Below are positions 49,916-59,146 of a stretch of 64,000 bases of DNA, piece by piece. Made by a program: the position numbers and the translations under genes. Positions within the stretch are counted from its first letter, which is position 1; each line of letters starts with the position of its first letter. Under the pieces are notes generated by a model, which saw nothing but the letters and a program-made list of their open reading frames with translations, made no database searches and had not been told where the DNA came from. The DNA comes from Vulgatibacter incomptus_A (GTDB lineage Bacteria; Myxococcota; Myxococcia; Myxococcales; Vulgatibacteraceae), in contig JBEBXK010000003.1 in assembly GCA_040391605.1 (NCBI GenBank), forward strand, positions 1-64,000, read 5' to 3'.

Positions 49916-51712
49916 ATGGATGGAGCGATGGCGATCGAAGGACTGCCCCTGAACCTGGAAGGCCCGCTCTTCGAGCAGGAGGAGGCGACGCCCTTTTGCG
50001 GCATGCCGCTGGGCGCGATCCTGCAGGAGACCGCGAAGCTCTCCGCCGAGAAGCTGGCGGAGGCGCTCGCGCGTCAGGCGGACTCCGACGCGAGGCTGGG
50101 CGAGATCCTGGTGGGGATGAAGGCCGTCAGTGAGGAGGAGGTCCTCCGGGCGCTGGCGCTGCAGCTCGACCTCCCCTTCGTGGAGAAGATCGACGAGAGG
50201 CAACTCGATCCCGCCCTGGTCGGCACGATCCCGATCAACTTCGCCAAGCAGTTCAAGGTGGTGCCCCTGGCCCGGCGCGGCGGCACCGTCGAGGTCGCCG
50301 TCGCCGATCCCCTGGACACCTCCACCCTCGATCAGGCGCGGCTCTCCCTGCACGCGACCATCGCGCCGATGGTGGCCACCCCCCAGACGATCATCGACGC
50401 GATCAACTCCGTCTTCGAGAAGCTCTCCCACGAGGCGGACGCCCTGGGCGAGGACCTCGACGATGAGGAGAACGACAGCCTCGCCCAGGAGGTGGAGGAG
50501 GCCCCCGACCTCATCGACTCCGGCGACGACGAGGCGCCGATCATCCGCTTCGTGAACTGGCTTCTCAAGCGGGCGGTGAAGGATCGGGCGAGCGACATCC
50601 ACGTCGAGCCCTTCGAGAAGGAGCTGATGGTCCGCTTCCGGGTGGACGGCGTGCTCAAGGAGGTGACCAAGCCCTCCAAGCGCTTCCAGAAGGCGATCAC
50701 CTCCCGCATCAAGATCATGGGGAACCTGAACATCGCCGAGACGCGCCTCCCTCAGGACGGCCGCATCCGGATCAAGATCGCGGGCAAGGAGGTCGACATC
50801 CGCCTCTCCACCGTCCCCACCGCCTGGGGCGAGAGCTCGGTGATGCGCCTGCTCGACAAGAGCAACGTGCTGCTGAACCTGGAGGACATCGGCTTCGAGA
50901 AGGATCAGCTCGAGGTCATCGACTCCATGATCAACCGCTCCCACGGGATCATGCTGGTCACCGGCCCCACCGGCTCCGGGAAGACGACCACCCTCTACGC
51001 CGCGCTGAACAAAATCAACCAGCCCGACCTGAAGATCCTCACCGCCGAGGATCCCATCGAGTACCAGATGAAGGGCGTGAACCAGGTGGCGGTGCAGTCC
51101 AAGATCGGCCTCACCTTCGCCTCGGCGCTGCGCTCCTTCCTCCGACAGGATCCCGACGTGATCCTCGTCGGCGAGATCCGCGATCTGGAGACGGCGGAGA
51201 TCGCCATCCAGGCCTCCCTCACCGGCCACCTGGTGCTCTCCACCATCCACACCAACGACGCCCCCAGCGCGATCACCCGCCTGGCCGACATGGGGGTGGA
51301 GCCCTTCCTGATCGCCTCGTCGCTGATGGGCTCGCTGGCGCAGCGCCTGGTGCGGACCCTCTGCAAGCATTGCAAGGTGCCGTACGAGCCCACCGCCGAG
51401 GAGTTGGAGGAGGTGGGGATCGACGACGCGATGATGCAGAAGTACGGCACGGGCGTGCTGATGAAGGCGGTGGGCTGCCCCGAGTGCAACGATCTCGGCT
51501 ACCGGGGCCGCACGGGCATCTACGAGCTGATGCTGATCGACGATGAGATCCGCCAGCAGATCCTCAAGAACGTCGACTCCAACACCATCAAGAAATACGC
51601 GATCTCGGCGGGGATGACCCCGCTCCGCGATCACGGCGCGATCAAGGTGGCCCGGGGGGTCACCAGCGCAGCCGAAGTCCTCCGCGTCGTCCAGGACGAC
51701 GTCGTCCTCTAG
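49916..51712 (+). CDS. gspE: Type II secretion ATPase GspE
   Basis: A 598-residue cytoplasmic ATPase that drives pseudopilus assembly. An N-terminal GspE_N domain (about 45-170) that binds GspL is followed by the ATPase core with Walker A GPTGSGKTT (350-358), Walker B DVILVGE (414-420), His and Asp boxes, and a zinc module with CKHC (483-486) and CPEC (521-524). An acidic linker (LGEDLDDEEND) separates the domains. The ATG at 49916 is one of two nearby in-frame ATGs. Ends eight bases before gspF. Confidence 0.97.
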   Translation: MDGAMAIEGLPLNLEGPLFEQEEATPFCGMPLGAILQETAKLSAEKLAEALARQADSDARLGEILVGMKAVSEEEVLRALALQLDLPFVEKIDERQLDPALVGTIPINFAKQFKVVPLARRGGTVEVAVADPLDTSTLDQARLSLHATIAPMVATPQTIIDAINSVFEKLSHEADALGEDLDDEENDSLAQEVEEAPDLIDSGDDEAPIIRFVNWLLKRAVKDRASDIHVEPFEKELMVRFRVDGVLKEVTKPSKRFQKAITSRIKIMGNLNIAETRLPQDGRIRIKIAGKEVDIRLSTVPTAWGESSVMRLLDKSNVLLNLEDIGFEKDQLEVIDSMINRSHGIMLVTGPTGSGKTTTLYAALNKINQPDLKILTAEDPIEYQMKGVNQVAVQSKIGLTFASALRSFLRQDPDVILVGEIRDLETAEIAIQASLTGHLVLSTIHTNDAPSAITRLADMGVEPFLIASSLMGSLAQRLVRTLCKHCKVPYEPTAEELEEVGIDDAMMQKYGTGVLMKAVGCPECNDLGYRGRTGIYELMLIDDEIRQQILKNVDSNTIKKYAISAGMTPLRDHGAIKVARGVTSAAEVLRVVQDDVVL

Positions 51713-51720
51713 GGTGAACC

Positions 51721-52962
51721 GTGCCGGTCTACGAGTTCAAAGGCTATAGCGACGCAGGCCGATCGGTCACCGGGGTCCGGGACGCCGAGAACGCCAAGGC
51801 CTTGCGCGCCCTGCTCCGCCGGGACGGCATCTTCCTCACCGAGGTCACCGCCGAGCGCGCCGCGGTGGGGAAGATCTCGGCTGGCGGCACCGCCAAGAAC
51901 CTCAAGCTCAAGCAGCTCCTGGTCGGCCGGATCAAGACCGACGACATCGCGATCCTCACCCGCCAGCTCGCCACCCTCCTCCACGCGGGGATCCCCCTGG
52001 TGGAGGCCCTCACCGCCCTGATCGATCAGGTGGAGCACGAGCGGCTCAAGACCATCGTCTCCCAGGTGAAGGAGCGTGTGAATGAAGGTGCTTCCCTGGG
52101 TGATGCCCTGGCGGAGCACCCCAAGGCCTTCACCAACCTCTACGTGAACATGGTCCGCTCGGGAGAGCACTCCGGCGCGTTGGACGTGGTGCTCACCCGC
52201 CTGGCGGACTTCACCGAGGGGCAGGCGCGGCTGCGCTCCAAGATCCTGGGCACCATGATGTACCCGGCGATCATGATGCTGATCGGCCTGCTGATCGTGA
52301 TCGTCCTCCTCACGGTGGTGGTCCCGAAGATCGCCAAGATGTTCGAGGATATGCAGGCCACCCTCCCGCTGATCACCCGGATCCTGATCGGCTCCGCCAA
52401 CTTCGCCACCCAATATTGGTGGCTGCTGATGATCCTCGCGGCCCTCGGCGGCTGGATCTTCGTGAAGTGGCGCGCCACCGAGAAGGGGACGGCGAAGTTC
52501 GACGAGCTCCTGCTCAAGCTCCCCGTGCTGGGGGCGCTGATCCGCATGCTGGCCATCGCGCGGTTCACCCGCACCCTCTCGACCCTCCTCAAGAGCGGCG
52601 TGCCCCTGCTCACCGCCATGGGGATCGTGAAGGCGCTGGTGACCAACACCGTGCTCTCCGGCGTGATCGAAGACGCCCGCGACTCGATCCGCGAGGGCGA
52701 GTCCATCGCGGGGCCGCTCAAGCGCAGCGGTCAGTTCCCGCCCATCGTCTACCATATGATCGCGATCGGAGAGCGCTCGGGGCAGCTCGAGGAGATGCTC
52801 GCCAACATCGCCGCCTCCTACGACGCCCAGGTGGACACGCGGATCGGGGCCCTCACGAGCCTGCTGGAGCCGGTGATGATCGTGATGATGGGCGGCGTGG
52901 TCGCCTTCATCGTCTTCTCGATCCTCATGCCGATCCTGCAGATGAACACGCTGGTGCATTGA
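51721..52962 (+). CDS. gspF: Type II secretion platform protein GspF
   Basis: A 413-residue inner-membrane protein with two repeated GspF domains and three transmembrane segments (about 175-200, 222-245, 378-402). Landmarks are ILTRQLATLLHAGIPLVEAL and FTRTLSTLLKSGVPLLTAM. Starts with GTG at 51721. Its TGA overlaps the ATG of the small downstream gene by one base. Confidence 0.97.
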   Translation: MPVYEFKGYSDAGRSVTGVRDAENAKALRALLRRDGIFLTEVTAERAAVGKISAGGTAKNLKLKQLLVGRIKTDDIAILTRQLATLLHAGIPLVEALTALIDQVEHERLKTIVSQVKERVNEGASLGDALAEHPKAFTNLYVNMVRSGEHSGALDVVLTRLADFTEGQARLRSKILGTMMYPAIMMLIGLLIVIVLLTVVVPKIAKMFEDMQATLPLITRILIGSANFATQYWWLLMILAALGGWIFVKWRATEKGTAKFDELLLKLPVLGALIRMLAIARFTRTLSTLLKSGVPLLTAMGIVKALVTNTVLSGVIEDARDSIREGESIAGPLKRSGQFPPIVYHMIAIGERSGQLEEMLANIAASYDAQVDTRIGALTSLLEPVMIVMMGGVVAFIVFSILMPILQMNTLVH

Positions 52963-53156
52963 TGAGTGAGTCTCGGTGGGAGATTGGACTTCGCGCGGCC
53001 GCCTGGGCCGCCCTCGCCGCCACGGTGGGGGCGCTCCTCGGGATCGGCGTGCTGACCCGTCCGCAGACGAGCGCTGCGGAAGGGATGAACTTGACGACAA
53101 CGGATTGGGTCTCGGCGGCAGGTGCGCCGCCGGCACCATTGGAGGACGGAAAATGA
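52962..53156 (+). CDS. Unknown 64-residue single-pass membrane protein between gspF and gspG
   Basis: An ATG at 52962 overlaps the gspF stop (TGATG) and the TGA at 53154-53156 overlaps the gspG ATG (ATGA), so the frame is tightly coupled on both sides. The 64-residue product has a short N-terminus (MSESRWEIG), one Ala/Leu/Gly transmembrane helix (about 10-31) and a 33-residue tail with TTTDWVSAAGAPP. It does not resemble a known Gsp protein or a pseudopilin. The coupling argues it is a real gene; function unknown. Confidence 0.72.
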   Translation: MSESRWEIGLRAAAWAALAATVGALLGIGVLTRPQTSAAEGMNLTTTDWVSAAGAPPAPLEDGK

Positions 53157-53560
53157 AGAGCTATCTACGCAAGCTGGCAGCGGCGCGCGGCGCCCGCGGT
53201 ATGACCCTCATCGAGATCATGGTTGTGGTCTTCATCCTCGGCCTGATCGCCACGGTGATCGCCATCAACGTGGGCGGGGTCTCCGACACCGCCAAGATCG
53301 AGACCGCCAAGCTGGACATCAAGGGCTTCGAGCAGGCCCTCGATCTCTACATGCTCAAGAAGGGCAGCTACCCCAACGCCTCCGAGGGGCTCAACGTCCT
53401 CTACTCGGAGGGGATCTTGAAGGGCAGCCTGAAGAAGGATCCCTGGGGCAAGGACTACGTCTACCTATACCCCGGGCAGAAGAACCCCAGGGGCTTCGAC
53501 CTCTACTCCTACGGCGCCAGCGGCAGCGGCGGTGAGACGCTGATCACGGGGTCGAACTGA
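53153..53560 (+). CDS. gspG: Major pseudopilin GspG
   Basis: A 135-residue prepilin. Peptidase cleavage is predicted after G16 in RGARG|MTLIEIMVVVF with glutamate at +5. The C-terminal part has the GspG calcium-site region (DPWGKDYVYLYPG, GFDLYSYGASG). The main subunit of the pseudopilus. Starts with ATG at 53153 overlapping the preceding small gene. Confidence 0.97.
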   Translation: MKSYLRKLAAARGARGMTLIEIMVVVFILGLIATVIAINVGGVSDTAKIETAKLDIKGFEQALDLYMLKKGSYPNASEGLNVLYSEGILKGSLKKDPWGKDYVYLYPGQKNPRGFDLYSYGASGSGGETLITGSN

Positions 53561-54307
53561 TTGTTCCCCGGCCCGCGAGCCCATGACGGGATCGCCCCCG
53601 CACAGAGCGGGAGCGCTCCCTTCAACTCGCGCGCCGCGCGAGGACGCGCTGCTGCGCGTACTCGCCTCCGGCTCGGATCGGCGCCGAGGGGCTTCACGCT
53701 CCTCGAGCTCCTCGTCGTGATCGGGGTCGTGGTGGCGATGGGTATGGCGGTGGTCCCCTCCATACAAGGAGTAATGGGTGTCAAGACGCGTGAGGAGGTC
53801 GGCAAGATCGCCGGCTCGATCCGCGCCATGTACGGCGAGGCGGCGCTCTCGGGGAGCACCTGCCGGCTGGTCTTCGATCTCGACGAGGGCGCCTGGTGGC
53901 CGGAGTGCGGCGAGGGCCGGGTGCGGATCAGTCAGAAGGAGGAGAGCCTGCGCGGCGCCAGGGTGGAGGAGCGGGCGCGGGATCTCGGGGGCACCGAGGA
54001 GGAGCAGGCCGCCAGGGCCCAGGTGGAGTCGAAGAGCGCCTTCTCCAGCCATAGCGCGCCCCTGGCGCCACGCCGCAGCCTGCCGTCGGGGACCGACTTC
54101 GACGGGATCTGGACCCAGCACCAACCGGAGGCCTACACATCGGGTACGGCCTACCTCTACTTCTTCCCCCACGGCCAGACCGAGCGAGCCTACATCTGGG
54201 TGGGGAGCGGCGACGACGTCTACACCATCATCGTCAATCCGATGACCGGCCGCGCCCAGGTGAAGGGCGAGCGGATCGAAGTCCCGGATCGGGAGAAGCG
54301 CGAATGA
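53561..54307 (+). CDS. gspH: Minor pseudopilin GspH
   Basis: A 248-residue prepilin with an unusually long basic leader (44 residues) before the cleavage site APRG|FTLLELLVVIG, glutamate at +5. The pilin domain includes STCRLVFDLDEGAWWPECG and a long polar insertion (about 125-175) before the C-terminal strands (AYLYFFPHGQTERAYIWV). The start is a TTG directly after the gspG stop, with GGGG nine bases before it; no better start exists in frame ahead of the pilin motif. Overlaps gspI by four bases. Confidence 0.88.
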   Translation: MFPGPRAHDGIAPAQSGSAPFNSRAARGRAAARTRLRLGSAPRGFTLLELLVVIGVVVAMGMAVVPSIQGVMGVKTREEVGKIAGSIRAMYGEAALSGSTCRLVFDLDEGAWWPECGEGRVRISQKEESLRGARVEERARDLGGTEEEQAARAQVESKSAFSSHSAPLAPRRSLPSGTDFDGIWTQHQPEAYTSGTAYLYFFPHGQTERAYIWVGSGDDVYTIIVNPMTGRAQVKGERIEVPDREKRE

Positions 54308-55032
54308 GCCGCCGCGCCCTCCCCTCGCCTTCGATCCGGGTCGCCCACGGCGCCGGCGGCTTCACCCTCCTCGAGGTGATGGTGGCGCTGGCGATCCTGG
54401 GCCTGGCCCTCACCGCCATCGTGGGGATCAACGGCAACTCCATCCGCGCCCACGGCTTCGCCAAGCGGGTGACGGTGGCGACGATGCTCGCCCGCTCCAA
54501 GATGGCCGACCTCGAGTCCCAATTCATCGAGGAGGGCTTCACCTCCGAGTTCGATCAGACGATGGAGGGCAACTTCTCGGACGAGGGCTGGAGCGACTAC
54601 CGCTGGCACGCGGAGATCGTGAGGCCGGACATCGACGGCGCCAACGCCTCGGCCCTGGTGGAGAGCCTGGTGCAGAAGCTGGCGGGGGACGCCTCCGACG
54701 TGATGAGCGGCGGCGACAGCAGCGCGGCACCCACCCCCACCATGGACACGGGCGGCATCGCCTCGATGCTGGGGCCGATGATCGAGCCCCAGATCACGGC
54801 CCTGGTGGAGACGATGAAGCAGTCGGTCCGCGAGGTGCGGCTGAAGATCCTCTGGAAGGACGGCGCCACGGAGGACTCCTTCGACGTGGTGACGCATCTG
54901 GTGATCCTTGCGCCCGCCGGCCAGGAGGGCGGGAGCTCGAACGATCCCGCGGCCAGGCAGGCCCAGGAGGAGGCGCAGCGCGTCCAGAACGAGTTCCAGA
55001 GAACAGTGAATTTGGGGGAAGGCCAGAAATGA
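54304..55032 (+). CDS. gspI: Minor pseudopilin GspI
   Basis: A 242-residue prepilin cleaved after G19 (GAGG|FTLLEVMVALAIL), glutamate at +5. GspI is normally about 125 residues; here the domain is enlarged by a segment (about 115-175) containing SGGDSSAAPTPTMDTGG-type low complexity and a Gln/Ala-rich tail. It forms the pseudopilus tip with GspJ and GspK. Confidence 0.93.
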   Translation: MSRRALPSPSIRVAHGAGGFTLLEVMVALAILGLALTAIVGINGNSIRAHGFAKRVTVATMLARSKMADLESQFIEEGFTSEFDQTMEGNFSDEGWSDYRWHAEIVRPDIDGANASALVESLVQKLAGDASDVMSGGDSSAAPTPTMDTGGIASMLGPMIEPQITALVETMKQSVREVRLKILWKDGATEDSFDVVTHLVILAPAGQEGGSSNDPAARQAQEEAQRVQNEFQRTVNLGEGQK

Positions 55033-55697
55033 GCGGCCGATCCCTCATCCGCGGCTTCACCCTCCTGGAGGTGATGATCGCTCTGGCCATCGTCACCGTC
55101 CTCGCCGGTCTGGTCTACGGGGCCTTCAACCCCACCTACCAGGCCAAGAACATCGTGGAGGAGCAGGCCGAGCGCTACCACGGCCTCCGCCTCGCCATGG
55201 GCCGGATGTCCCGCGAGCTCTCCATGGCCTTCCTCTCCGATCGCTACGACGCCAAGCGCTACCGCGAGCGGCCCACCCAATTCGTGGCCAGCCACTCCGG
55301 CCAACGCGACAAGCTGCGCTTCACCACCTTCGCCCACGAGAGGCTCTACGCGGACGTAAAGGAGAGCGATCAGGCGTTGGTGGAGTATCGGGTCGATCGC
55401 GACCCCGACGATCCGCGCCGAAGCTCGCTGATCCGCCGGGAGAAGATCGTCATCGACGACCGCCCGGAAGATGGAGGCTCCGAGACCGTGCTGGCCACCG
55501 ACGTGGACGGCCTCAGCTTCGAGTTCTGGGACGTGAAGAAGAAGGAGTGGACCACCGATTGGGATACCACCGACCGCGCGTGGTCCACCCACCTCCCCGA
55601 GCGCGTGCGGATCACGATCCACGCCAAGGGCGACGACGGCAAAGAGAAGAAATACACCACGCAGACCATGCTGCAGATGCAGTTCCCGCTCAAATGA
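55029..55697 (+). CDS. gspJ: Minor pseudopilin GspJ
   Basis: A 222-residue prepilin cleaved after G9 (LIRG|FTLLEVMIALAIV), glutamate at +5. The soluble part has the GspJ pattern MGRMSRELSMAFLSDRY and strand-rich C-terminus (LSFEFWDVKKKEW). Overlaps gspI and gspK by four bases each. Confidence 0.94.
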   Translation: MSGRSLIRGFTLLEVMIALAIVTVLAGLVYGAFNPTYQAKNIVEEQAERYHGLRLAMGRMSRELSMAFLSDRYDAKRYRERPTQFVASHSGQRDKLRFTTFAHERLYADVKESDQALVEYRVDRDPDDPRRSSLIRREKIVIDDRPEDGGSETVLATDVDGLSFEFWDVKKKEWTTDWDTTDRAWSTHLPERVRITIHAKGDDGKEKKYTTQTMLQMQFPLK

Positions 55698-57040
55698 GAC
55701 TCTTCACCGACCAGGCAGGGGGCCTCTCCCCTCATTCGAGTTCGAGGTCGGCCTCCGGGCGCCGGCGCCGCTCGACGAGCCTCTCGCGGACGGAGGGCAA
55801 GCGCGGGATGGCGATCATCCTGGTGATCTCCTCCATCGCCGTCCTCACCGCGGTAGCGGTGGACTTCGCCTACAACACCCAGATCGACACCCGCCTCGCC
55901 GCCAGCGCCAGGGACGAGCTGCGGGCCTACTACCTGGCCCGCTCGGCGACCAACCTCTCGCGGCTGCTCCTCTCCTTCCAGAACAAGCTCGATCAGCAGT
56001 CCAGCGGTATGGCCAACATGGCGCAGAACCTGGGGCCGGAGCTGGCGGCCATGGCGGGGATGGCCACCAACATCCGCCTCTGGGACGCCGTCCCCATCGA
56101 GTCCTCCGCCATCAGCGGCTTCGTCGCCGCCACCACCGGCGGCACCTCCGACTCAGCCCCGCTGCCGCCCCTGGCGCCGAGCCCCGGCGAGCTGGTCCCC
56201 ACCTCCGGCCTCTCGATGTTCGGCACTTTCGAGGGTGCCTTCTTCGCGGAGATCGAGGACGAGGAGGCCAAGGTCAACCTGAACAAGCTCAACAACCCCG
56301 GCGCCCGGGGGGCCATCGCCGGCCATCAGATGCTCCTGCTCATGGGCGATCCCCGCTGGAACTTCCTCTTCGACGAGGAGACCTCCCATCGCGAGCGCCT
56401 CACCCGGGAGGATCTGCTGATCCGGCTGCGGGATTGGATCGACGAGGACGAGGTGGAGACCTCGCTGAACATGATCTCCCCCCTGGATCTCTTCGGCGCG
56501 GGCTTCGGCGACGAGGAGGGCCCGTACTCCCGCTACCGCACCCGCTACGCCCCCAAGAACGCGCTCTTCGACTCGATGGACGAGATCTACCAGGTGGCCG
56601 GCATCACCGATCGCTTCATGGCGGCCTTTGGCGACAGGCTCACCGTCTACCCCGACATCAACACCAAGCTGAACGTCAACACCAGCGACCCGCTGCAGCA
56701 GCTCATGAACATCCAGGCCGCAGCCGAGGATCCGAACGCGCCGGAGCTCAGCAACCCGCTGATCCTCGAGATGGTCTTCGAGCAGATCGCCATGGCGCGG
56801 ATGCTCGGGCCGATGACGGGGATCACCGTGCAGCAATTCGTCACGATCCTCGAGTCCGCAGGGATCGTCGTCCGCCCCGAGATCAAGCACAACCCGACGG
56901 GCAACGACTACCTCGGGGATAAGAGCCAGACGTTCAAGATCAAGGCAACCGGCCAGGCAGGCAACGTGAGCAAGACCCTCGTCACCGTGATCCGGTACGA
57001 CGAGGGCCTGGGCCGCCTGCTCTACTTTCAGGAGGAATAG
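55694..57040 (+). CDS. gspK: Tip pseudopilin GspK
   Basis: A 448-residue large pseudopilin. Leader of 38 residues, then KRG|MAIILVISSIAVLTAVAVDF, with leucine instead of glutamate at +5, as is characteristic of GspK at the tip. The large helical domain has AYYLARSATNLSRLLL, AEIEDEEAKVNLNKLNN and LRDWIDEDE. The ATG at 55694 overlaps the gspJ stop. Ends two bases before gspL. Confidence 0.95.
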   Translation: MRLFTDQAGGLSPHSSSRSASGRRRRSTSLSRTEGKRGMAIILVISSIAVLTAVAVDFAYNTQIDTRLAASARDELRAYYLARSATNLSRLLLSFQNKLDQQSSGMANMAQNLGPELAAMAGMATNIRLWDAVPIESSAISGFVAATTGGTSDSAPLPPLAPSPGELVPTSGLSMFGTFEGAFFAEIEDEEAKVNLNKLNNPGARGAIAGHQMLLLMGDPRWNFLFDEETSHRERLTREDLLIRLRDWIDEDEVETSLNMISPLDLFGAGFGDEEGPYSRYRTRYAPKNALFDSMDEIYQVAGITDRFMAAFGDRLTVYPDINTKLNVNTSDPLQQLMNIQAAAEDPNAPELSNPLILEMVFEQIAMARMLGPMTGITVQQFVTILESAGIVVRPEIKHNPTGNDYLGDKSQTFKIKATGQAGNVSKTLVTVIRYDEGLGRLLYFQEE

Positions 57041-57042
57041 AC

Positions 57043-58575
57043 GTGGCGCAGAAGATCATCGGCCTCGATCTGGGAGAGGAATCGCTGCGAGCGGTGGTGC
57101 TGGACGCGGGCCTGCGCGGCTACGAGGTGGTCGGATCCGCGATCGTCCCCCTCGATCCGCCGACGCCCGCCGTACCTGCCATCGCCATCGCCGTGGCCGA
57201 AGTGGACGGATCCGAGCCGACCCAGGAGGCGGCGCCGCCCGATCGCCTGGCCTTGGCCCTGGAGACCCTCGGCGCGCAGATCGGCGGACTGAAGGCGGAC
57301 GTGGTGGCGGTGGCGCTCCCCGGCGGCCAGACCGCCACCTCCTTCGTCACCCTCCCCTTCACCGAGAGCAAGAAGATCGACGCCACCCTCGGCTTCGAGG
57401 TGGAGAACCTGCTCCCCTTCGATCTCGACGAGGCGGTCTTCGACTACCAGCTCGTCTCCCAGAGGGACGGGAAGAGCGAGCTGCTGGTCGGCGTCGCCAG
57501 GGAAGACGAGGTCCGGTCGCTGTTGGAGCGGCTACGGGAGCGCGGCGTCGACCCCAGGGTGATGACGCTGCCCGGCCTCGCCAACCTCGCCCTGCTCACC
57601 GAGCTCGGCTCGCGGGAGAAGCTCCCCGCCGACGCCACCGAGGGCCTCCTCGATCTGGGGCGGGATCGGACCATCCTCTCCATCATCCGGGGCGGCAAGG
57701 ACGAGCGGCATCCGCCGAGCCTCGCCTTCGTCCGCTCCATGGGCGGCGCCGACGAGGCCGCGCTCCAACCCATGATCCGCGAGATCCGCCAGACCCTCTT
57801 CTCGGCCCAGGCCCGGAGCCGGATCCCGCTCCAGCGGCTGCGGCTCACCGGCGAGCTCGCCGGCATCGAGGGGCTGGCGGCGAGGCTCTCCCAGGCCTTG
57901 GGCGTCCCGGTGGAGCACCTCGGCCAGCTCCCCGGCGACACCACCGGCGCGATCCCGGCTGAGCGACGCGACACGCTGGCCCAGGCCTTCGGCCTCGCCC
58001 TTCGGGGCCACGCCCGCGGCAGGCTCCTCAACCTGCGAAAGGGCGCCTTCGCCTACCGCGGGGATCTCGACTACCTCAAGGGCAAGGTCTCGCGGCTGGT
58101 GGGCTTCGCCGCCGTCCTGCTCCTCCTCGTCGGCGCCAACGTCTGGACCCAGCTCCACATCCTCGGCGAGCAGGAGGCCGCCCTCGATCAGGCCCTCTGC
58201 GAGAGCACCCAGCGGGTGCTGGGGAGCTGTGAGACGGACTTCAATCTGGCCCTCTCCAAGCTGCAGGGCGGCGACACCAAGGCCTCCCAGATCCCCACGG
58301 CGTCGGCCCTCGAGGTCTTCTCGGAGGCGACCAACCGCGTGCCCTCCGGGGTCAACCTGCGGGTGGACGAGATCGACGTCGCCCTCGATCGCCTGCGGGT
58401 GCGCGGCGTCGTCGACTCCTTCGATGAGGTCGATCAGGTGGTGGCCGAGCTGCGCAAGTCCCGCTGTATCGGCGACGTGAAGCCCGGCAGAGTGCAGAAG
58501 AATCGCGAAGAGCGGATCGAGTTCACCCTGGATGCCCTCTACGTCTGTGGGCAGAACGCAGACAAGGCAGGTTGA
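57043..58575 (+). CDS. gspL: Type II secretion protein GspL
   Basis: A 510-residue protein with an actin-like (PilM-type) cytoplasmic domain (IIGLDLGEESLRAVVL; FEVENLLPFDLDEAVFDYQ), a transmembrane helix at about 352-374 and a periplasmic ferredoxin-like domain (VNLRVDEIDVALDRLRVRGVV). It recruits GspE to the membrane. Starts with GTG. Both the PilM-like N-terminus and the GspL/PilN-like C-terminus are in one chain, as in GspL. Confidence 0.94.
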   Translation: MAQKIIGLDLGEESLRAVVLDAGLRGYEVVGSAIVPLDPPTPAVPAIAIAVAEVDGSEPTQEAAPPDRLALALETLGAQIGGLKADVVAVALPGGQTATSFVTLPFTESKKIDATLGFEVENLLPFDLDEAVFDYQLVSQRDGKSELLVGVAREDEVRSLLERLRERGVDPRVMTLPGLANLALLTELGSREKLPADATEGLLDLGRDRTILSIIRGGKDERHPPSLAFVRSMGGADEAALQPMIREIRQTLFSAQARSRIPLQRLRLTGELAGIEGLAARLSQALGVPVEHLGQLPGDTTGAIPAERRDTLAQAFGLALRGHARGRLLNLRKGAFAYRGDLDYLKGKVSRLVGFAAVLLLLVGANVWTQLHILGEQEAALDQALCESTQRVLGSCETDFNLALSKLQGGDTKASQIPTASALEVFSEATNRVPSGVNLRVDEIDVALDRLRVRGVVDSFDEVDQVVAELRKSRCIGDVKPGRVQKNREERIEFTLDALYVCGQNADKAG

Positions 58576-58579
58576 CGAG

Positions 58580-59146
58580 ATGGCAAAACTCCCCTTCCAA
58601 TCGTTGTTCGAGCGCGCCGGCGAGAGCTGGGCGGGGCTCTCGCTCCGCGAGCAGCGGATGCTCTCCCTGATGGCGGGCGCCGTGGTCGTCGTCGCTGTGG
58701 TGATGGGCTTCGGCTCCATGCGCTCGAACCTCCAGAGCCGCGAGGCCCGCATCGCCGAGAAGGAGATGCAGATCCAGAAGGTCGCGGTCCTCGCCGCTGG
58801 CTACCGGGAGGCGGAGCTCGCCCGCACCCGGATCGAGTCGCGGATCCGAGGTACGCCGGTGCGGCTCTTCACCTATCTGGAGGACATCTCCAAGCGGCAG
58901 GATCTCAAGCTGGGCGACATGCAGGATCGCGGCAGCGATCCCGCCGGCGAGGGGATCCAGCGCTCCACCGTCGAGCTGAGCTTCGCGCAGATCGACCTCA
59001 AGTCCATCGTCGGCTTCCTCAACGAGATCGAGAAGAGCCCCCACCTCGTCAAGGTGGAGAAGCTGCGGATCCGTCACCGCACCGACAGTGAAGACCTCCT
59101 CGACGTAAACATCACCGTCTCCACCTACCAGCTCACGACATCATGA
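58580..59146 (+). CDS. gspM: Type II secretion protein GspM
   Basis: A 188-residue inner-membrane protein with a short cytoplasmic part, one transmembrane helix (about 32-50, AGAVVVVAVVMGFG), a coiled coil and a ferredoxin-like periplasmic domain (TVELSFAQIDLKSIVGFLNEIE). Partner of GspL. The ATG at 58580 follows the gspL stop by four bases, and the end overlaps gspN (ATGA). Confidence 0.93.
   Translation: MAKLPFQSLFERAGESWAGLSLREQRMLSLMAGAVVVVAVVMGFGSMRSNLQSREARIAEKEMQIQKVAVLAAGYREAELARTRIESRIRGTPVRLFTYLEDISKRQDLKLGDMQDRGSDPAGEGIQRSTVELSFAQIDLKSIVGFLNEIEKSPHLVKVEKLRIRHRTDSEDLLDVNITVSTYQLTTS

Noticed and set aside
47096..51634. A 1,500-codon open frame on the minus strand opposite gspD and gspE
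   Set aside because: It mirrors the codon pattern of the real genes in GC-rich DNA, has His/Leu/Asp-rich meaningless composition and no family motif.
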